Origin: Roseburia sp.
Lineage (GTDB): Bacteria; Bacillota; Clostridia; Lachnospirales; Lachnospiraceae
Assembly: GCA_023664265.1 (NCBI GenBank)
Contig: JAMPFV010000003.1
Coordinates: 61,127 to 125,126 of the forward strand
Direction of reading: 5' to 3'
DNA length: 64,000 nt
In this document: positions 16,158-23,423 of the stretch, piece after piece
Numbering within the stretch: the first letter of the stretch is position 1
Layout of the letters: every line of letters starts with the position of its first letter
Notes under the pieces: generated by a model
What the model saw: the letters and a program-made list of their open reading frames with translations, nothing else
Databases searched by the model: none
Told to the model about the DNA's origin: nothing
Translations under genes and position numbers: made by a program

Positions 16158-17057
16158 ATGGAAAAATTGGAATGGAAGGCCAGGGCAAAGGTGAATCTGG
16201 GTCTGGATGTGTGCCGAAGGCTGGAGAACGGGTACCACGAGGTCAGGATGGTCATGCAGTCGGTGGATATTTATGACGAGCTGGAGTTCAGGCTGCGGCG
16301 GGATCCGGACATCATTTTGTCGGTGGACAGCAGATATGACCTCGGTGATCTGAGCAGCAACCTCATATTCCGCGCGGCAAAGCGGATGAAGGAATATTAC
16401 GGAATCAAGGGCGGCATCGAGATTCATCTGAAGAAGCGGATCCCCGTTGCGGCCGGCATGGCGGGCGGCAGCACGGACGCCGCGGCGACCATGCTCGCGA
16501 TGAACCGGATGTTTGAGCTCGGTCAGAGCCGGGAGCAGCTGATGGAACTCGCGCTGCGGCTCGGCGCGGATATTCCTTTCTGCATATTGGGCGGGACGGC
16601 GCTGGCCGAGGGCATCGGGGAGAAGCTGCGGACGCTTCCCGCGCCCCCGCGGTGCGTGGTCGTGGTGGTCAAGCCGCCGATTATGGTCTCCACGAAGTGG
16701 GTTTATGAGACGCTCCGCGTTGACAGACTGACCCGCCATCCCGATATTGACGGCATGGTCGCGGCGTTGGAGGCGGGGAGCCTGTCGGGCCTCGCCGGCC
16801 GCATGGAGAATGTGATGGAGACCGTTACGGAGCGCAAGTATCCGATTATCGCGGACATCAAGGGAATGCTGAGGGAGAACGGCGCCCTGAATGCGGTTAT
16901 GAGCGGCAGCGGGCCGAGTATTTTCGGCGTGTTTGAGGAGGAGGAGCAGGCGAAGGAGGCCTATGAGTATCTGAAAAAAAATCTGAAGACGGGGAGAAAC
17001 GGTTCCCGGATATTTGTCACAAGCTTTTATAATGAGGAGACGGAGGCAGAGGCCTGA
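16158..17057 (+). CDS. ispE: 4-diphosphocytidyl-2-C-methyl-D-erythritol kinase
   Basis: A 299-residue GHMP kinase that phosphorylates CDP-methylerythritol in the MEP isoprenoid pathway. Motifs: KVNLGLDV at residues 10-17, the ATP loop PVAAGMAGGSTDAAATM near residues 95-111, and the C-terminal SGSGPSIFGVF. The ATG at 16158 is used in place of the upstream TTG at 16143 because GAGAGGAG lies just before it. The GntR regulator starts 2 bp downstream. Confidence 0.93.
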   Translation: MEKLEWKARAKVNLGLDVCRRLENGYHEVRMVMQSVDIYDELEFRLRRDPDIILSVDSRYDLGDLSSNLIFRAAKRMKEYYGIKGGIEIHLKKRIPVAAGMAGGSTDAAATMLAMNRMFELGQSREQLMELALRLGADIPFCILGGTALAEGIGEKLRTLPAPPRCVVVVVKPPIMVSTKWVYETLRVDRLTRHPDIDGMVAALEAGSLSGLAGRMENVMETVTERKYPIIADIKGMLRENGALNAVMSGSGPSIFGVFEEEEQAKEAYEYLKKNLKTGRNGSRIFVTSFYNEETEAEA

Positions 17058-17059
17058 AT

Positions 17060-17749
17060 ATGAATATAACCATGATGAACGATGATGAATATTTACCGCT
17101 CAGAGACGTTGTATTTAATACGTTGCGACAGGAAATCCTCACGGGCAAGATGAAGCCCGGAGAGCGTCTGATGGAAATCCACCTGGCCAATAAGCTCGGT
17201 GTGAGCCGCACACCCATCCGGGAGGCCATCCGCAAGCTTGAGCTGGAGGGGCTTGTCATCATGATACCCCGGCGCGGCGCGGAGGTGGCGCAGATAACGT
17301 GGAAGAACCTCAAGGACGTGCTGGAGGTGCGGCGCGCGCTGGATGTGTTGGCGATAGAGCTGGCCTGTGAGCGCATGTCGCAGGACGAGGCCGTCAGCCT
17401 GTACAAGGCGTGCGAGGCGTTTGAGGCGGCAACCGGGACGCAGGACACCAGACGAATTGCGGAGGCGGACGTCGCGCTCCACGACATTATCGTCGTGTCC
17501 ACCGGCAATGACCGTCTGATACAGCTTGTAAACAATCTTGCGGAGCAGATGTACCGCTACCGCTTTGAATATCTCAAGGATGCCAGCCGGCATCCGATGC
17601 TTGTCCGGGAGCACAAGGAGATGTACCGGAGCATTTTAAGGCAGGATAAGACTGCCGCCGCGACGCTGGTGCGCAAGCATATCGACAATCAGGAGGAGGC
17701 GATTATACGCCGGCTCCGTCTTGAAAAAGAAGAAAAAAAGCATAATTAA
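17060..17749 (+). CDS. GntR-family regulator with FCD domain
   Basis: A 229-residue regulator. It has a winged helix at residues 12-80 (RDVVFNTLRQEILTGKMKPG and GVSRTPIREAIRKLELEGLV) and an FCD ligand domain at 90-220 with metal-type His residues (DVALHDIIV, VREHKEMYRSIL). FCD regulators sense small organic acids or similar metabolites. It is translationally close to ispE, an arrangement seen in several Clostridia, but no regulatory link to isoprenoids is known to me. Confidence 0.9.
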   Translation: MNITMMNDDEYLPLRDVVFNTLRQEILTGKMKPGERLMEIHLANKLGVSRTPIREAIRKLELEGLVIMIPRRGAEVAQITWKNLKDVLEVRRALDVLAIELACERMSQDEAVSLYKACEAFEAATGTQDTRRIAEADVALHDIIVVSTGNDRLIQLVNNLAEQMYRYRFEYLKDASRHPMLVREHKEMYRSILRQDKTAAATLVRKHIDNQEEAIIRRLRLEKEEKKHN

Positions 17750-17761
17750 ACAAAAAGGTGT

Positions 17762-17797
17762 CCATACTCTTTTTAGGAGCAAAAGAAAGGAGTATGG
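17762..17797 (+). promoter_or_regulatory. Inverted repeat covering a ribosome binding site
   Basis: CCATACTC (17762-17769) and GAGTATGG (17790-17797) are perfectly complementary, and TTTT/AAAA can extend the stem inward. The right arm covers AAGGAG, the ribosome binding site of the gene at 17803, so translation of that gene may depend on opening this hairpin. Confidence 0.6.
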
Positions 17798-17802
17798 CAT
17801 AT

Positions 17803-18042
17803 ATGAAATATAACGGTATGAAAAATCTGATGGCGGCGATTGGCGTTGTCCTGTGGGTGGGCGCGTTGAGCCCTGAGATCCTGATAAGAACCGGGGACGG
17901 ATGTATCCTTGATGAGAACGGGGAGGCGTTGACGCAGGAGGAGGCCGCGGACTTTATGGATCTTTTCTTCTTCGGGCGCGGCACGGACACAAGGGATGTG
18001 AGATACAGGATTGCCATAACGGAGCTTTTCAGAAGGCAGTAA
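17803..18042 (+). CDS. Small protein with N-terminal hydrophobic segment
   Basis: A 79-residue protein I do not recognise. Residues 5-24 (NLMAAIGVVLWVGALSPEIL) are hydrophobic and could be an uncleaved anchor; the rest is acidic then basic (EEAADFMDLFFFG, RYRIAITELFRRQ). The ATG at 17803 sits 10 nt after AAGGAG; an ATG at 17794 is too close. It lies 12 bp before the DUF1934 gene and probably shares its transcript. Confidence 0.55.
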   Translation: MKYNGMKNLMAAIGVVLWVGALSPEILIRTGDGCILDENGEALTQEEAADFMDLFFFGRGTDTRDVRYRIAITELFRRQ

Positions 18043-18054
18043 GGGGGAGGCAGA

Positions 18055-18516
18055 ATGACAAAGGATGTACTGGTCTCGATACGGGGCCTGCAATTTGCGG
18101 ACGCGGAGATGAAGGAGGCGGCCACGGACGAGGAGCTTGACAAAATCGAAACGATCTGTCCGGGGGAATATTATTATAAGAATGACGCGCATTTTGTCCT
18201 CTATGAGGAGCTGGTGGAGGGCTTTGCGGAGCCGATTAAGAGCATGATAAAGCTTCGCGGGAAGGAGTTCACGCTCTCCAAGAAAGGGCCGCTGAACGTG
18301 CAGATGGCATTTTCGGAGGGAAAAAAGACGATGACCGACTACTGCACTCCGTTTGGGAATATTCTGATAGCGATGGATACGCATTCCATCGACATCCGGG
18401 AGACGGAGGAGGAGCTTGGCATACATATCAGCTACGGGCTGGAGGCCAATTATCAGTTTATCGCGGACTGCGATATCCATATCAGGCTTTCGAGCGTGTC
18501 GGGCTTTCGGGCGTGA
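18055..18516 (+). CDS. DUF1934 family protein
   Basis: A 153-residue cytosolic beta-barrel protein of the DUF1934 (YwiB-like) family. Alternating strands include KDVLVSIRGLQF at the start, YYYKNDAHFVLYEEL, and HISYGLEAN near the end. Function is unknown; the fold is lipocalin-like in structures of relatives. GGGGGAGG lies before the ATG. A convergent terminator follows. Confidence 0.8.
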   Translation: MTKDVLVSIRGLQFADAEMKEAATDEELDKIETICPGEYYYKNDAHFVLYEELVEGFAEPIKSMIKLRGKEFTLSKKGPLNVQMAFSEGKKTMTDYCTPFGNILIAMDTHSIDIRETEEELGIHISYGLEANYQFIADCDIHIRLSSVSGFRA

Positions 18517-18577
18517 TCAGGCCTTTGAGCATGATGTCGTCGCAGAGCACAGGCACATTATGAAACTGAAAAAGGTA

Positions 18578-18604
18578 AAAGGTGCAGGGACAACCTGCAC
18601 CTTT
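18578..18604. terminator. Bidirectional terminator between convergent genes
   Basis: AAAGGTGCAGG and CCTGCACCTTT are perfect complements around a GACAA loop. It serves the DUF1934 transcript on the plus strand and overlaps the last codon of the alarmone synthetase on the minus strand. Confidence 0.85.
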
Positions 18605-19316
18605 ATTGTATCGGCTCCTGTGGATTCTCGAGGCGGGCCTCCGCGAGAAGATGCTGCATACGCCGCTCCATCTCGGAAATCTCGGAGGAATATTTCTTGA
18701 ACGCGTCCGTGGTTTCCTCGGGCGTATCGCTCTTGTAGCAGATGCGGTGCTCCATGCTCGCCCAGAAGTCCATGGAAAGCGTCCGGAACTGAATCTCGAC
18801 CGGATAATACTGCATTCCCTCAATGCGGTAGACCGGCACGCCGATGACCATGTGATAGCTCATATAGCCGCTGGATTTCGGGTAATGGATATAGTCGCTT
18901 TCCTTCAGGATCAGCAGATCCGTCTGCGTCTTTACCAAAGCCAGAATGCTGAAAATGTCCTCGATAAAATAGCAGATTACGCGGATGCCGGCGATATCGG
19001 TCAGATTGTCTCTGGCCGTATATGCGGTGATGGGCAGACCGCGAAAGGCAAGCTTCTTCTCAATGCTCTTTCTGCTCTTGATACGGGCCTGTATGTTATG
19101 TATGGGATAGTCCCGGTATTTTTTACGGTAATCTTCATTCAAACCGTTCATCCGTGTCTCGATGCGGGTCAGGGCCTCGCGGTAAGGGTCAACTAACTGG
19201 TCATATTCCTCTTGCGGAATCCGTTCTGCTTTGATTGGTGGAACAAACGTCAGCGACCTGTCGGAAGATACCTCCTTTAGTATATCATTTGGCATATCGT
19301 TTAGTTTTGCAATCAA
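18603..19316 (-). CDS. Small alarmone synthetase (RelA/SpoT synthetase domain)
   Basis: A 237-residue protein with only the (p)ppGpp synthetase fold: IQARIKSRKSIEKKL, DIAGIRVICYF (substrate-binding Asp and Arg), YIHYPKSSGYMSYHMV and PVEIQFRTLSMDFWASMEH. It lacks the HD hydrolase, TGS and ACT domains, like YjbM/YwaC-type synthetases, and makes the stringent alarmone from ATP and GDP/GTP. The start is a TTG at 19316 with AAGGAGG eight bases upstream; the upstream ATG at 19343 would place that site inside the frame. A second AAGGAGG-like sequence occurs within the first codons. Confidence 0.9.
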   Translation of the reverse strand: MIAKLNDMPNDILKEVSSDRSLTFVPPIKAERIPQEEYDQLVDPYREALTRIETRMNGLNEDYRKKYRDYPIHNIQARIKSRKSIEKKLAFRGLPITAYTARDNLTDIAGIRVICYFIEDIFSILALVKTQTDLLILKESDYIHYPKSSGYMSYHMVIGVPVYRIEGMQYYPVEIQFRTLSMDFWASMEHRICYKSDTPEETTDAFKKYSSEISEMERRMQHLLAEARLENPQEPIQ

Positions 19317-19371
19317 GTATAATACCTCCTTAGCAGTTACCAAGAATATCGGTTAAGCTGTCGTCATCGGG

Positions 19372-19531
19372 TTGACAATCCGCGTAACAGCACTATTATA
19401 TGAATAAATAATGCGTGATATGCGAATGTGGAACTGCTATATCTTAACTATAATCCAAAAATACCATAAAATCAATGAAAAATGTATAAAATTCACAAAA
19501 AAATCAAAAAAGATTTAAAAGTTTTGTGAAT
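19372..19531 (+). promoter_or_regulatory. Spacer with candidate promoter and AT-rich inverted repeat
   Basis: The spacer 19317-19636 holds TTGACA (19372-19377), 16 bp, TATTAT (19394-19399) on the plus strand. Further down, ATTCACAAAA (19491-19500) and TTTTGTGAAT (19522-19531) form a perfect 10-bp inverted repeat that nests AAATC/GATTT. The repeat could be an operator or a weak hairpin controlling the cellulase gene; no gene is visible here. Confidence 0.4.
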
Positions 19532-19636
19532 TATTATTTTGCGTGCTTGAATATTCTCTAAAAATGAGGGTAGGAAAATAAAAAGTGCTGTGATAAAATA
19601 AACAATCAAAGGCAAATGGACGAATGGGGGTTTGAG

Positions 19637-21010
19637 ATGAAAGCAAAGAAATTATGCGCGGCGCTGCTGGCCGCGGCGGTAATGCTTGGAACCGCGGGCT
19701 GTGGAAATGCGGGAAACGCGGCGGAGGCATCCGGAGGCGAGATGGCAACGGAGCAAGCCATGGCAACGGAGCAGGCCGCGGAGAGCACACAGGAGAACAG
19801 AACACAGACCGATAAGGCGGCGGAAACGGAGACGACCGCTTTGGAGGGGAGCCAAGAGGCAGGAGGAGAAGAGATGGCAGAAGACGGAATCATTGAAGTG
19901 CCGGCGTGGGAGGCAGTGGAAATCCCCGAGAACGACGCGCTGAAGTTTGTGGAGGCGCTGCGGCTGGGCTGGAGCCTTGGAAACACCTTTGACGCGACCA
20001 ATTGCGGCGTCAAGGACGAGATGGAGTACGAGTCGGCGTGGGTCGGCATTGTGACGACGCGGGAAATGATACAGGCGATAGCGGACGCGGGATTTAAGAC
20101 CATCCGGATTCCGGTCTCATGGCACAACCATGTGGACGAGAATGACCAGATCAGCGAGGCGTGGCTTGGCCGTGTGCAGGAGGTTGTGGATTGGGCGCTG
20201 GAGGCGGACTTATACGTCATCCTGAATATCCACCACGACAACGAGAAGGGCTTTATGTATCCTTCTTATGAGGAGCTGGACCGCTCCAAGGAGTATGTGA
20301 GCCATATCTGGGAGCAGCTTGCGGCGCGGTTTGCCGATTACGACGAGCGGCTGATTTTCGAGACCTTAAATGAGCCGCGGCAGACGGAAACGGACCATGA
20401 GTGGTGGATTGACGCGAACTCCGACATCGGGAAGGAGTGCATCGACTGTGTGAATCAGCTCAATCAGACGGCGGTGGACACGATTCGGGAGAATGGGAGC
20501 GGCTATAACACGACCCGCTACTTGATGGCGCCTGGGTACTGCGCGTCTCCGGACTACGCGCTGGCGGACGGCTATGTGCTGCCGACGGACAAGGGCAGCG
20601 CCGAGAACCGCATCTTGGTATCTGTCCACGCGTATACGCCCTATAATTTCGCCTTGGCGGGGGAGAACGACCAAAACAGCACGGAGATATTTTCCATCGC
20701 GGACAAAAAGGGGACGGGGGATATCGATCTGTTTATGAAACGGCTCTATGACAAGTTTATCTCCAAGGGAACCGCGGTGGTCATCGGAGAGTTCGGCGCG
20801 AGGAATAAGAACAACAACCTCGAGGCGCGCACGGAGTTTGCGGCGTACTATGTGGCGCAGGCGCGCCATTACGGCATGACGGCCTGCTGGTGGGACAACA
20901 ATGCCTTTGGCGGGGACGGAGAGAACTTCGGGTTGCTCAGGCGGGTGAAGAATCAGATCTTGTTCCCGCAGATTGTGGAGCAGATGGTGTATTACAGCAA
21001 GGCCCGCTGA
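19637..21010 (+). CDS. GH5 endoglucanase lipoprotein
   Basis: A 457-residue surface lipoprotein. The signal peptide ends in the lipobox GTAGC (about residue 19), then comes a low-complexity Glu/Ala/Thr linker to about residue 85. The GH5 barrel has WSLGNTFDATN, TIRIPVSWHNH, the acid/base in FETLNEPR (about residue 246) and the nucleophile in VIGEFGARN (about residue 380). It should cleave beta-1,4-glucan outside the cell. The ATG at 19637 follows GGGGG; the ATG at 19616 has no site. No dockerin or carbohydrate-binding module is seen. Confidence 0.92.
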   Translation: MKAKKLCAALLAAAVMLGTAGCGNAGNAAEASGGEMATEQAMATEQAAESTQENRTQTDKAAETETTALEGSQEAGGEEMAEDGIIEVPAWEAVEIPENDALKFVEALRLGWSLGNTFDATNCGVKDEMEYESAWVGIVTTREMIQAIADAGFKTIRIPVSWHNHVDENDQISEAWLGRVQEVVDWALEADLYVILNIHHDNEKGFMYPSYEELDRSKEYVSHIWEQLAARFADYDERLIFETLNEPRQTETDHEWWIDANSDIGKECIDCVNQLNQTAVDTIRENGSGYNTTRYLMAPGYCASPDYALADGYVLPTDKGSAENRILVSVHAYTPYNFALAGENDQNSTEIFSIADKKGTGDIDLFMKRLYDKFISKGTAVVIGEFGARNKNNNLEARTEFAAYYVAQARHYGMTACWWDNNAFGGDGENFGLLRRVKNQILFPQIVEQMVYYSKAR

Positions 21011-21032
21011 ATCTCCGCGATGATCGGACAGG

Positions 21033-21165
21033 AGCAGGCGTCCGGCATGCAGTATATGAAAACAGGTTGAAGCAGGCGCTTGGTATGCAGTATATGAAAA
21101 CAGGTTGAAGCAGGCGTCCGGTATGCAGCATATGGCTGCGTGTGAAAACAGGTTGAAGCGGGCGT
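21033..21165 (+). repeat. 38-nt direct tandem repeats after the cellulase gene
   Basis: Units start at 21033, 21071 and 21109 with AGCAGGCG. Each contains TGCAGTATATGAAAAC and AGGTTGA; the third unit carries about 10 extra bases and a partial fourth start lies at 21157. Each full unit contains ATGAAAACAGGTTGA, a five-codon open frame. There are no spacers, so this is a minisatellite and not a CRISPR array. The surrounding stretch 21011-21298 shows no other gene. Confidence 0.85.
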
Positions 21166-21298
21166 TCGAATATGTTAAGATAAGGTATCCGAGGACGAAA
21201 ACCGGATATGTGAAGATGCATGTATCTGAAACAGACGCCGGTGATGGAAGTATGAAAGGTGCTTTGCGCAGGAAAGCGGCGCAGAAATGGAGGAAAAG

Positions 21299-21937
21299 AT
21301 GAAAATTGCTTTGATTAACGAGAACAGTCAGGCGGCGAAGAACGCCATGATTTGTGAGACGCTCAAGAAGGTTGTGGAGCCGATGGGACACGAGGTGTTC
21401 AATTACGGCATGTATTCTGCGGAGGACGAGCATCAGCTCACCTATGTGCAGAATGGGATTCTGGCGGCGGTGCTTTTAAATTCCGGGGCGGCGGACTATG
21501 TGATTACGGGCTGCGGCACGGGCGAGGGTGCGATGCTTGCGTGCAATTCGTTCCCCAAGGTGCTTTGCGGACATATCGAGTCCCCGCTGGACGCGTATCT
21601 GTTCTCACAGGTAAATGACGGGAACTGCGTGGCGCTTCCCTTTGCGGAGAACTTCGGCTGGGGCGGCGAGCTGAATCTGGAATACATCTTCGAGAAGCTG
21701 TTCTGCGCGCCGGGCGGCGGCGGATACCCGAAGGAGCGCGTCGTGCCGGAGCAGAGGAACAAGAAGATTCTGGACGAGGTAAAGACGGTGACGCACGCGG
21801 ATCTGTGCGACATTCTGCCCAAGCTTGACAGGGAGCTCTGCAAGGGCGCGCTGAGTGGCGAGAAGTTCCAAGAGTATTTCTTTGCCAACTGCAAGTGCGA
21901 CAAGATAGCGGCGGCGGTAAAGGAAATTCTGGCGTAA
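21299..21937 (+). CDS. RpiB/LacA/LacB-family sugar-phosphate isomerase
   Basis: A 212-residue protein whose first 150 residues match the RpiB/LacAB fold: KIALINENSQAAKN, YVQNGILAAVLLNSGAAD, and VITGCGTGEGAMLACNSF around the Cys used in RpiB catalysis. The C-terminal 60 residues (HADLCDILPKLDRELCKGAL) extend past classical RpiB (about 150), as in a longer subfamily of Firmicutes sugar isomerases. The substrate is uncertain; ribose- or another pentose/hexose phosphate. The ATG at 21299 follows GGAGG. The 15-nt segment before it (GCGCAGAAATGGAGG) recurs upstream of other genes in this window. Confidence 0.85.
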   Translation: MKIALINENSQAAKNAMICETLKKVVEPMGHEVFNYGMYSAEDEHQLTYVQNGILAAVLLNSGAADYVITGCGTGEGAMLACNSFPKVLCGHIESPLDAYLFSQVNDGNCVALPFAENFGWGGELNLEYIFEKLFCAPGGGGYPKERVVPEQRNKKILDEVKTVTHADLCDILPKLDRELCKGALSGEKFQEYFFANCKCDKIAAAVKEILA

Positions 21938-21976
21938 GCGGCACGGTCAGGCAAGCGCATCAGCGGAGGAGAAGAG

Positions 21977-22153
21977 ATGCTGACGGATAAGATTTATTAT
22001 ACGGTGAACCGGCTTGACGGGGATTACGCCTACCTTCAAAGGGAGGATGCGCCGGACGGCGAGCCCAAGTGCGTGGCGCGGGCCTTGCTGCCCGCGGAGA
22101 TTGTCGAGGGCACGCGGCTTGAGTATGAGATGATGGAGTATAGGGTGTGTTGA
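21977..22153 (+). CDS. Small DUF3006-like protein, 58 aa
   Basis: A short frame with the strong site CGGAGGAGAAG before its ATG. It encodes a beta-type peptide with YTVNRLDGDYAYLQRED and ALLPAEIVEGTRLEYEM, the pattern of small DUF3006-like proteins (a single OB/SH3-like sheet). It follows the isomerase by 40 bp and may be cotranscribed. Function unknown. Confidence 0.6.
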   Translation: MLTDKIYYTVNRLDGDYAYLQREDAPDGEPKCVARALLPAEIVEGTRLEYEMMEYRVC

Positions 22154-22214
22154 GTGGGGGCTGAGCCGGCAGGTAAGTATCAGTCTTTAAAAAAGGTTGC
22201 GCCAAATCATTTTC

Positions 22215-22262
22215 TTGCATATATTTTCATATTATGACATAATATAAGTAAGAAATTCTTAC
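22215..22262 (+). promoter_or_regulatory. Promoter with two palindromic operators for the AbrB/PIN pair
   Basis: TTGCAT (22215-22220), 17 bp, CATAAT (22238-22243). The palindrome ATTATG-A-CATAAT (22231-22243) overlaps the -10 box, and the perfect palindrome GTAAGAAATTCTTAC (22248-22262) covers the likely start site. Both fit autoregulation by the AbrB-type antitoxin. Confidence 0.65.
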
Positions 22263-22280
22263 CTGAAAGGAGCATGAAAA

Positions 22281-22547
22281 ATGAATGCACAAATATTGAC
22301 AGTTTCCTCCAAAGGACAAATTTCTTTGCCGGTCAGCATTCGCAAACTCCTGTCAATTGATACCGGTGATAAACTGGTGGCATATACTTCGGGAGATGTT
22401 ATTATGCTCAAGGCTTTAAAACTTCCTTCCGCAGAGGAATTTGAAGCCTCGCTGGATGAGGCGCAAAAATGGGCGATGTCTGCCGGATACAGCGAAAATG
22501 ATGTTGATAATATAATCAAGTCTGTCAGAAAGAAGAAACGGGTATGA
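22281..22547 (+). CDS. AbrB/MazE-type antitoxin
   Basis: An 88-residue protein with a SpoVT/AbrB swapped-hairpin domain at residues 3-46 (LTVSSKGQISLPVSIRKLL, DTGDKLVAYTSGDVIMLK) and a helical C-terminal tail (EEFEASLDEAQKWAMSAGYS) that would wrap the toxin. It binds DNA as a dimer; matching palindromes lie in its promoter. The stop overlaps the toxin start by four bases (ATGA), the usual coupling of toxin-antitoxin genes. Confidence 0.88.
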   Translation: MNAQILTVSSKGQISLPVSIRKLLSIDTGDKLVAYTSGDVIMLKALKLPSAEEFEASLDEAQKWAMSAGYSENDVDNIIKSVRKKKRV

Positions 22548-22948
22548 AAATTGTGATAGATACCAATGTTGTGATTTCGGGTGTGTTTTTTGGCGGATTC
22601 CCAAGAAAAATTCTCAGCTCGGTTGTCAATGGGGAAATGACTGCCTGTGCCACGGCAGAAATTATCGATGAATATGAAGCGATTGTTCAGGAAATGATTG
22701 ACCGAAAGCAGGGGCATATCAGCAGAAATATTCTCACTCCTTTGATTTCAGCCATGGAGATCATTGAGCCTGTTACCCATATAGAAATATGCCGTGATCC
22801 TGATGACAACAAATTTCTCGGATGTGCAAAAGATTCCCGCGCTCTTTATATCGTCAGTGGCGATAAAGACCTTCTTGCAGTTGAAAAATATGAGAATATT
22901 CAGATTGTAACAGCAAAAGAGTTTTCTGAAAAATATTTATATAGTTAG
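22544..22948 (+). CDS. PIN-domain toxin, VapC-like
   Basis: A 134-residue PIN protein of the COG1569 type: MKIVIDTNVVISGVFFGG (Asp6), EIIDEYEAIV (Glu), RDPDDNKFLGCAKDS (Asp pair) and IVSGDKDLL (last Asp). All four acidic positions are intact, so it should be an active Mg-dependent RNase. It is coupled to the AbrB-type antitoxin by a 4-bp overlap. Confidence 0.9.
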   Translation: MKIVIDTNVVISGVFFGGFPRKILSSVVNGEMTACATAEIIDEYEAIVQEMIDRKQGHISRNILTPLISAMEIIEPVTHIEICRDPDDNKFLGCAKDSRALYIVSGDKDLLAVEKYENIQIVTAKEFSEKYLYS

Positions 22949-22963
22949 GGTGTGTTTGAAACT

Positions 22964-23000
22964 GTTGCTTCGCAACGCAAATCCGGTGCGGGAAACGCTT
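22964..23000 (+). repeat. Dispersed repeat family B, copy 1
   Basis: A 37-nt segment starting TTGCTTCGCAACGCAAATCC matches 56205-56241 at 32 of 37 positions. It contains TTGC/GCAA and GCGGGAAACGC parts that can fold. It sits between the PIN toxin and the metG leader promoter. Confidence 0.7.
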
Positions 23001-23012
23001 CAAAATTAAGAG

Positions 23013-23042
23013 TTGACACAGGCGATGCACTTGTGGTAAGTT
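23013..23042 (+). promoter_or_regulatory. Candidate promoter of the metG T-box leader
   Basis: Perfect TTGACA (23013-23018), 18-bp spacer, weak TAAGTT (23037-23042). The leader then runs about 370 nt to metG. Confidence 0.5.
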
Positions 23043-23044
23043 GA

Positions 23045-23370
23045 TAATATCCAATTGATTATGAACGAAAAGCGATGACGAAGAGAGTACGCATCTCGTA
23101 TTTTTACAGAGAAGGCTCCGGAGACACCAATGGAACCGGTAAGGTGGTGTCAGAGGCTGAGAGGAGCCAAGAGAAGATTTGCGGAAGATGGCTTCTGAGC
23201 AGCGCACCGAGTCCGAGGCGTCGGATTAGGCTGCGACAGGGTTCGCCCGTTACAGCGATAGGGTATGAAGGTACCTGCGGAGGCTTCTGCCGTGAGGCAG
23301 GGGCGAATGAAGGTGGTAACACGGGAGTAGGCTCTCGTCCTTATGGAACAATAAGGATGGGAGTTTTTTT
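23045..23370 (+). ncRNA. T-box riboswitch leader of metG
   Basis: The T-box core AATGAAGGTGGTAACACG lies at 23306-23323, followed by a terminator of 13 bp (CTCTCGTCCTTAT / ATAAGGATGGGAG, 23332-23363) and a run of seven T. The 5' part has the stem I entry GACGAAGAGAGTA typical of T-boxes. An ATG in GCGGAAGATGGC (23188-23190) is a possible Met specifier, not proven. It senses uncharged tRNA and, with metG downstream, tRNA-Met is expected: uncharged tRNA favours the antiterminator and expression. Confidence 0.93.
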
Positions 23371-23423
23371 GTTCTATTTGTTCTATAGGAAATTGCGGTA
23401 GTGCGGAAAGGAGCGGATACAGA

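Noticed and set aside
21033..21165. CRISPR-like direct repeats
   Set aside because: Units of 38 nt abut with no unique spacers and no cas genes are present; it is a minisatellite.
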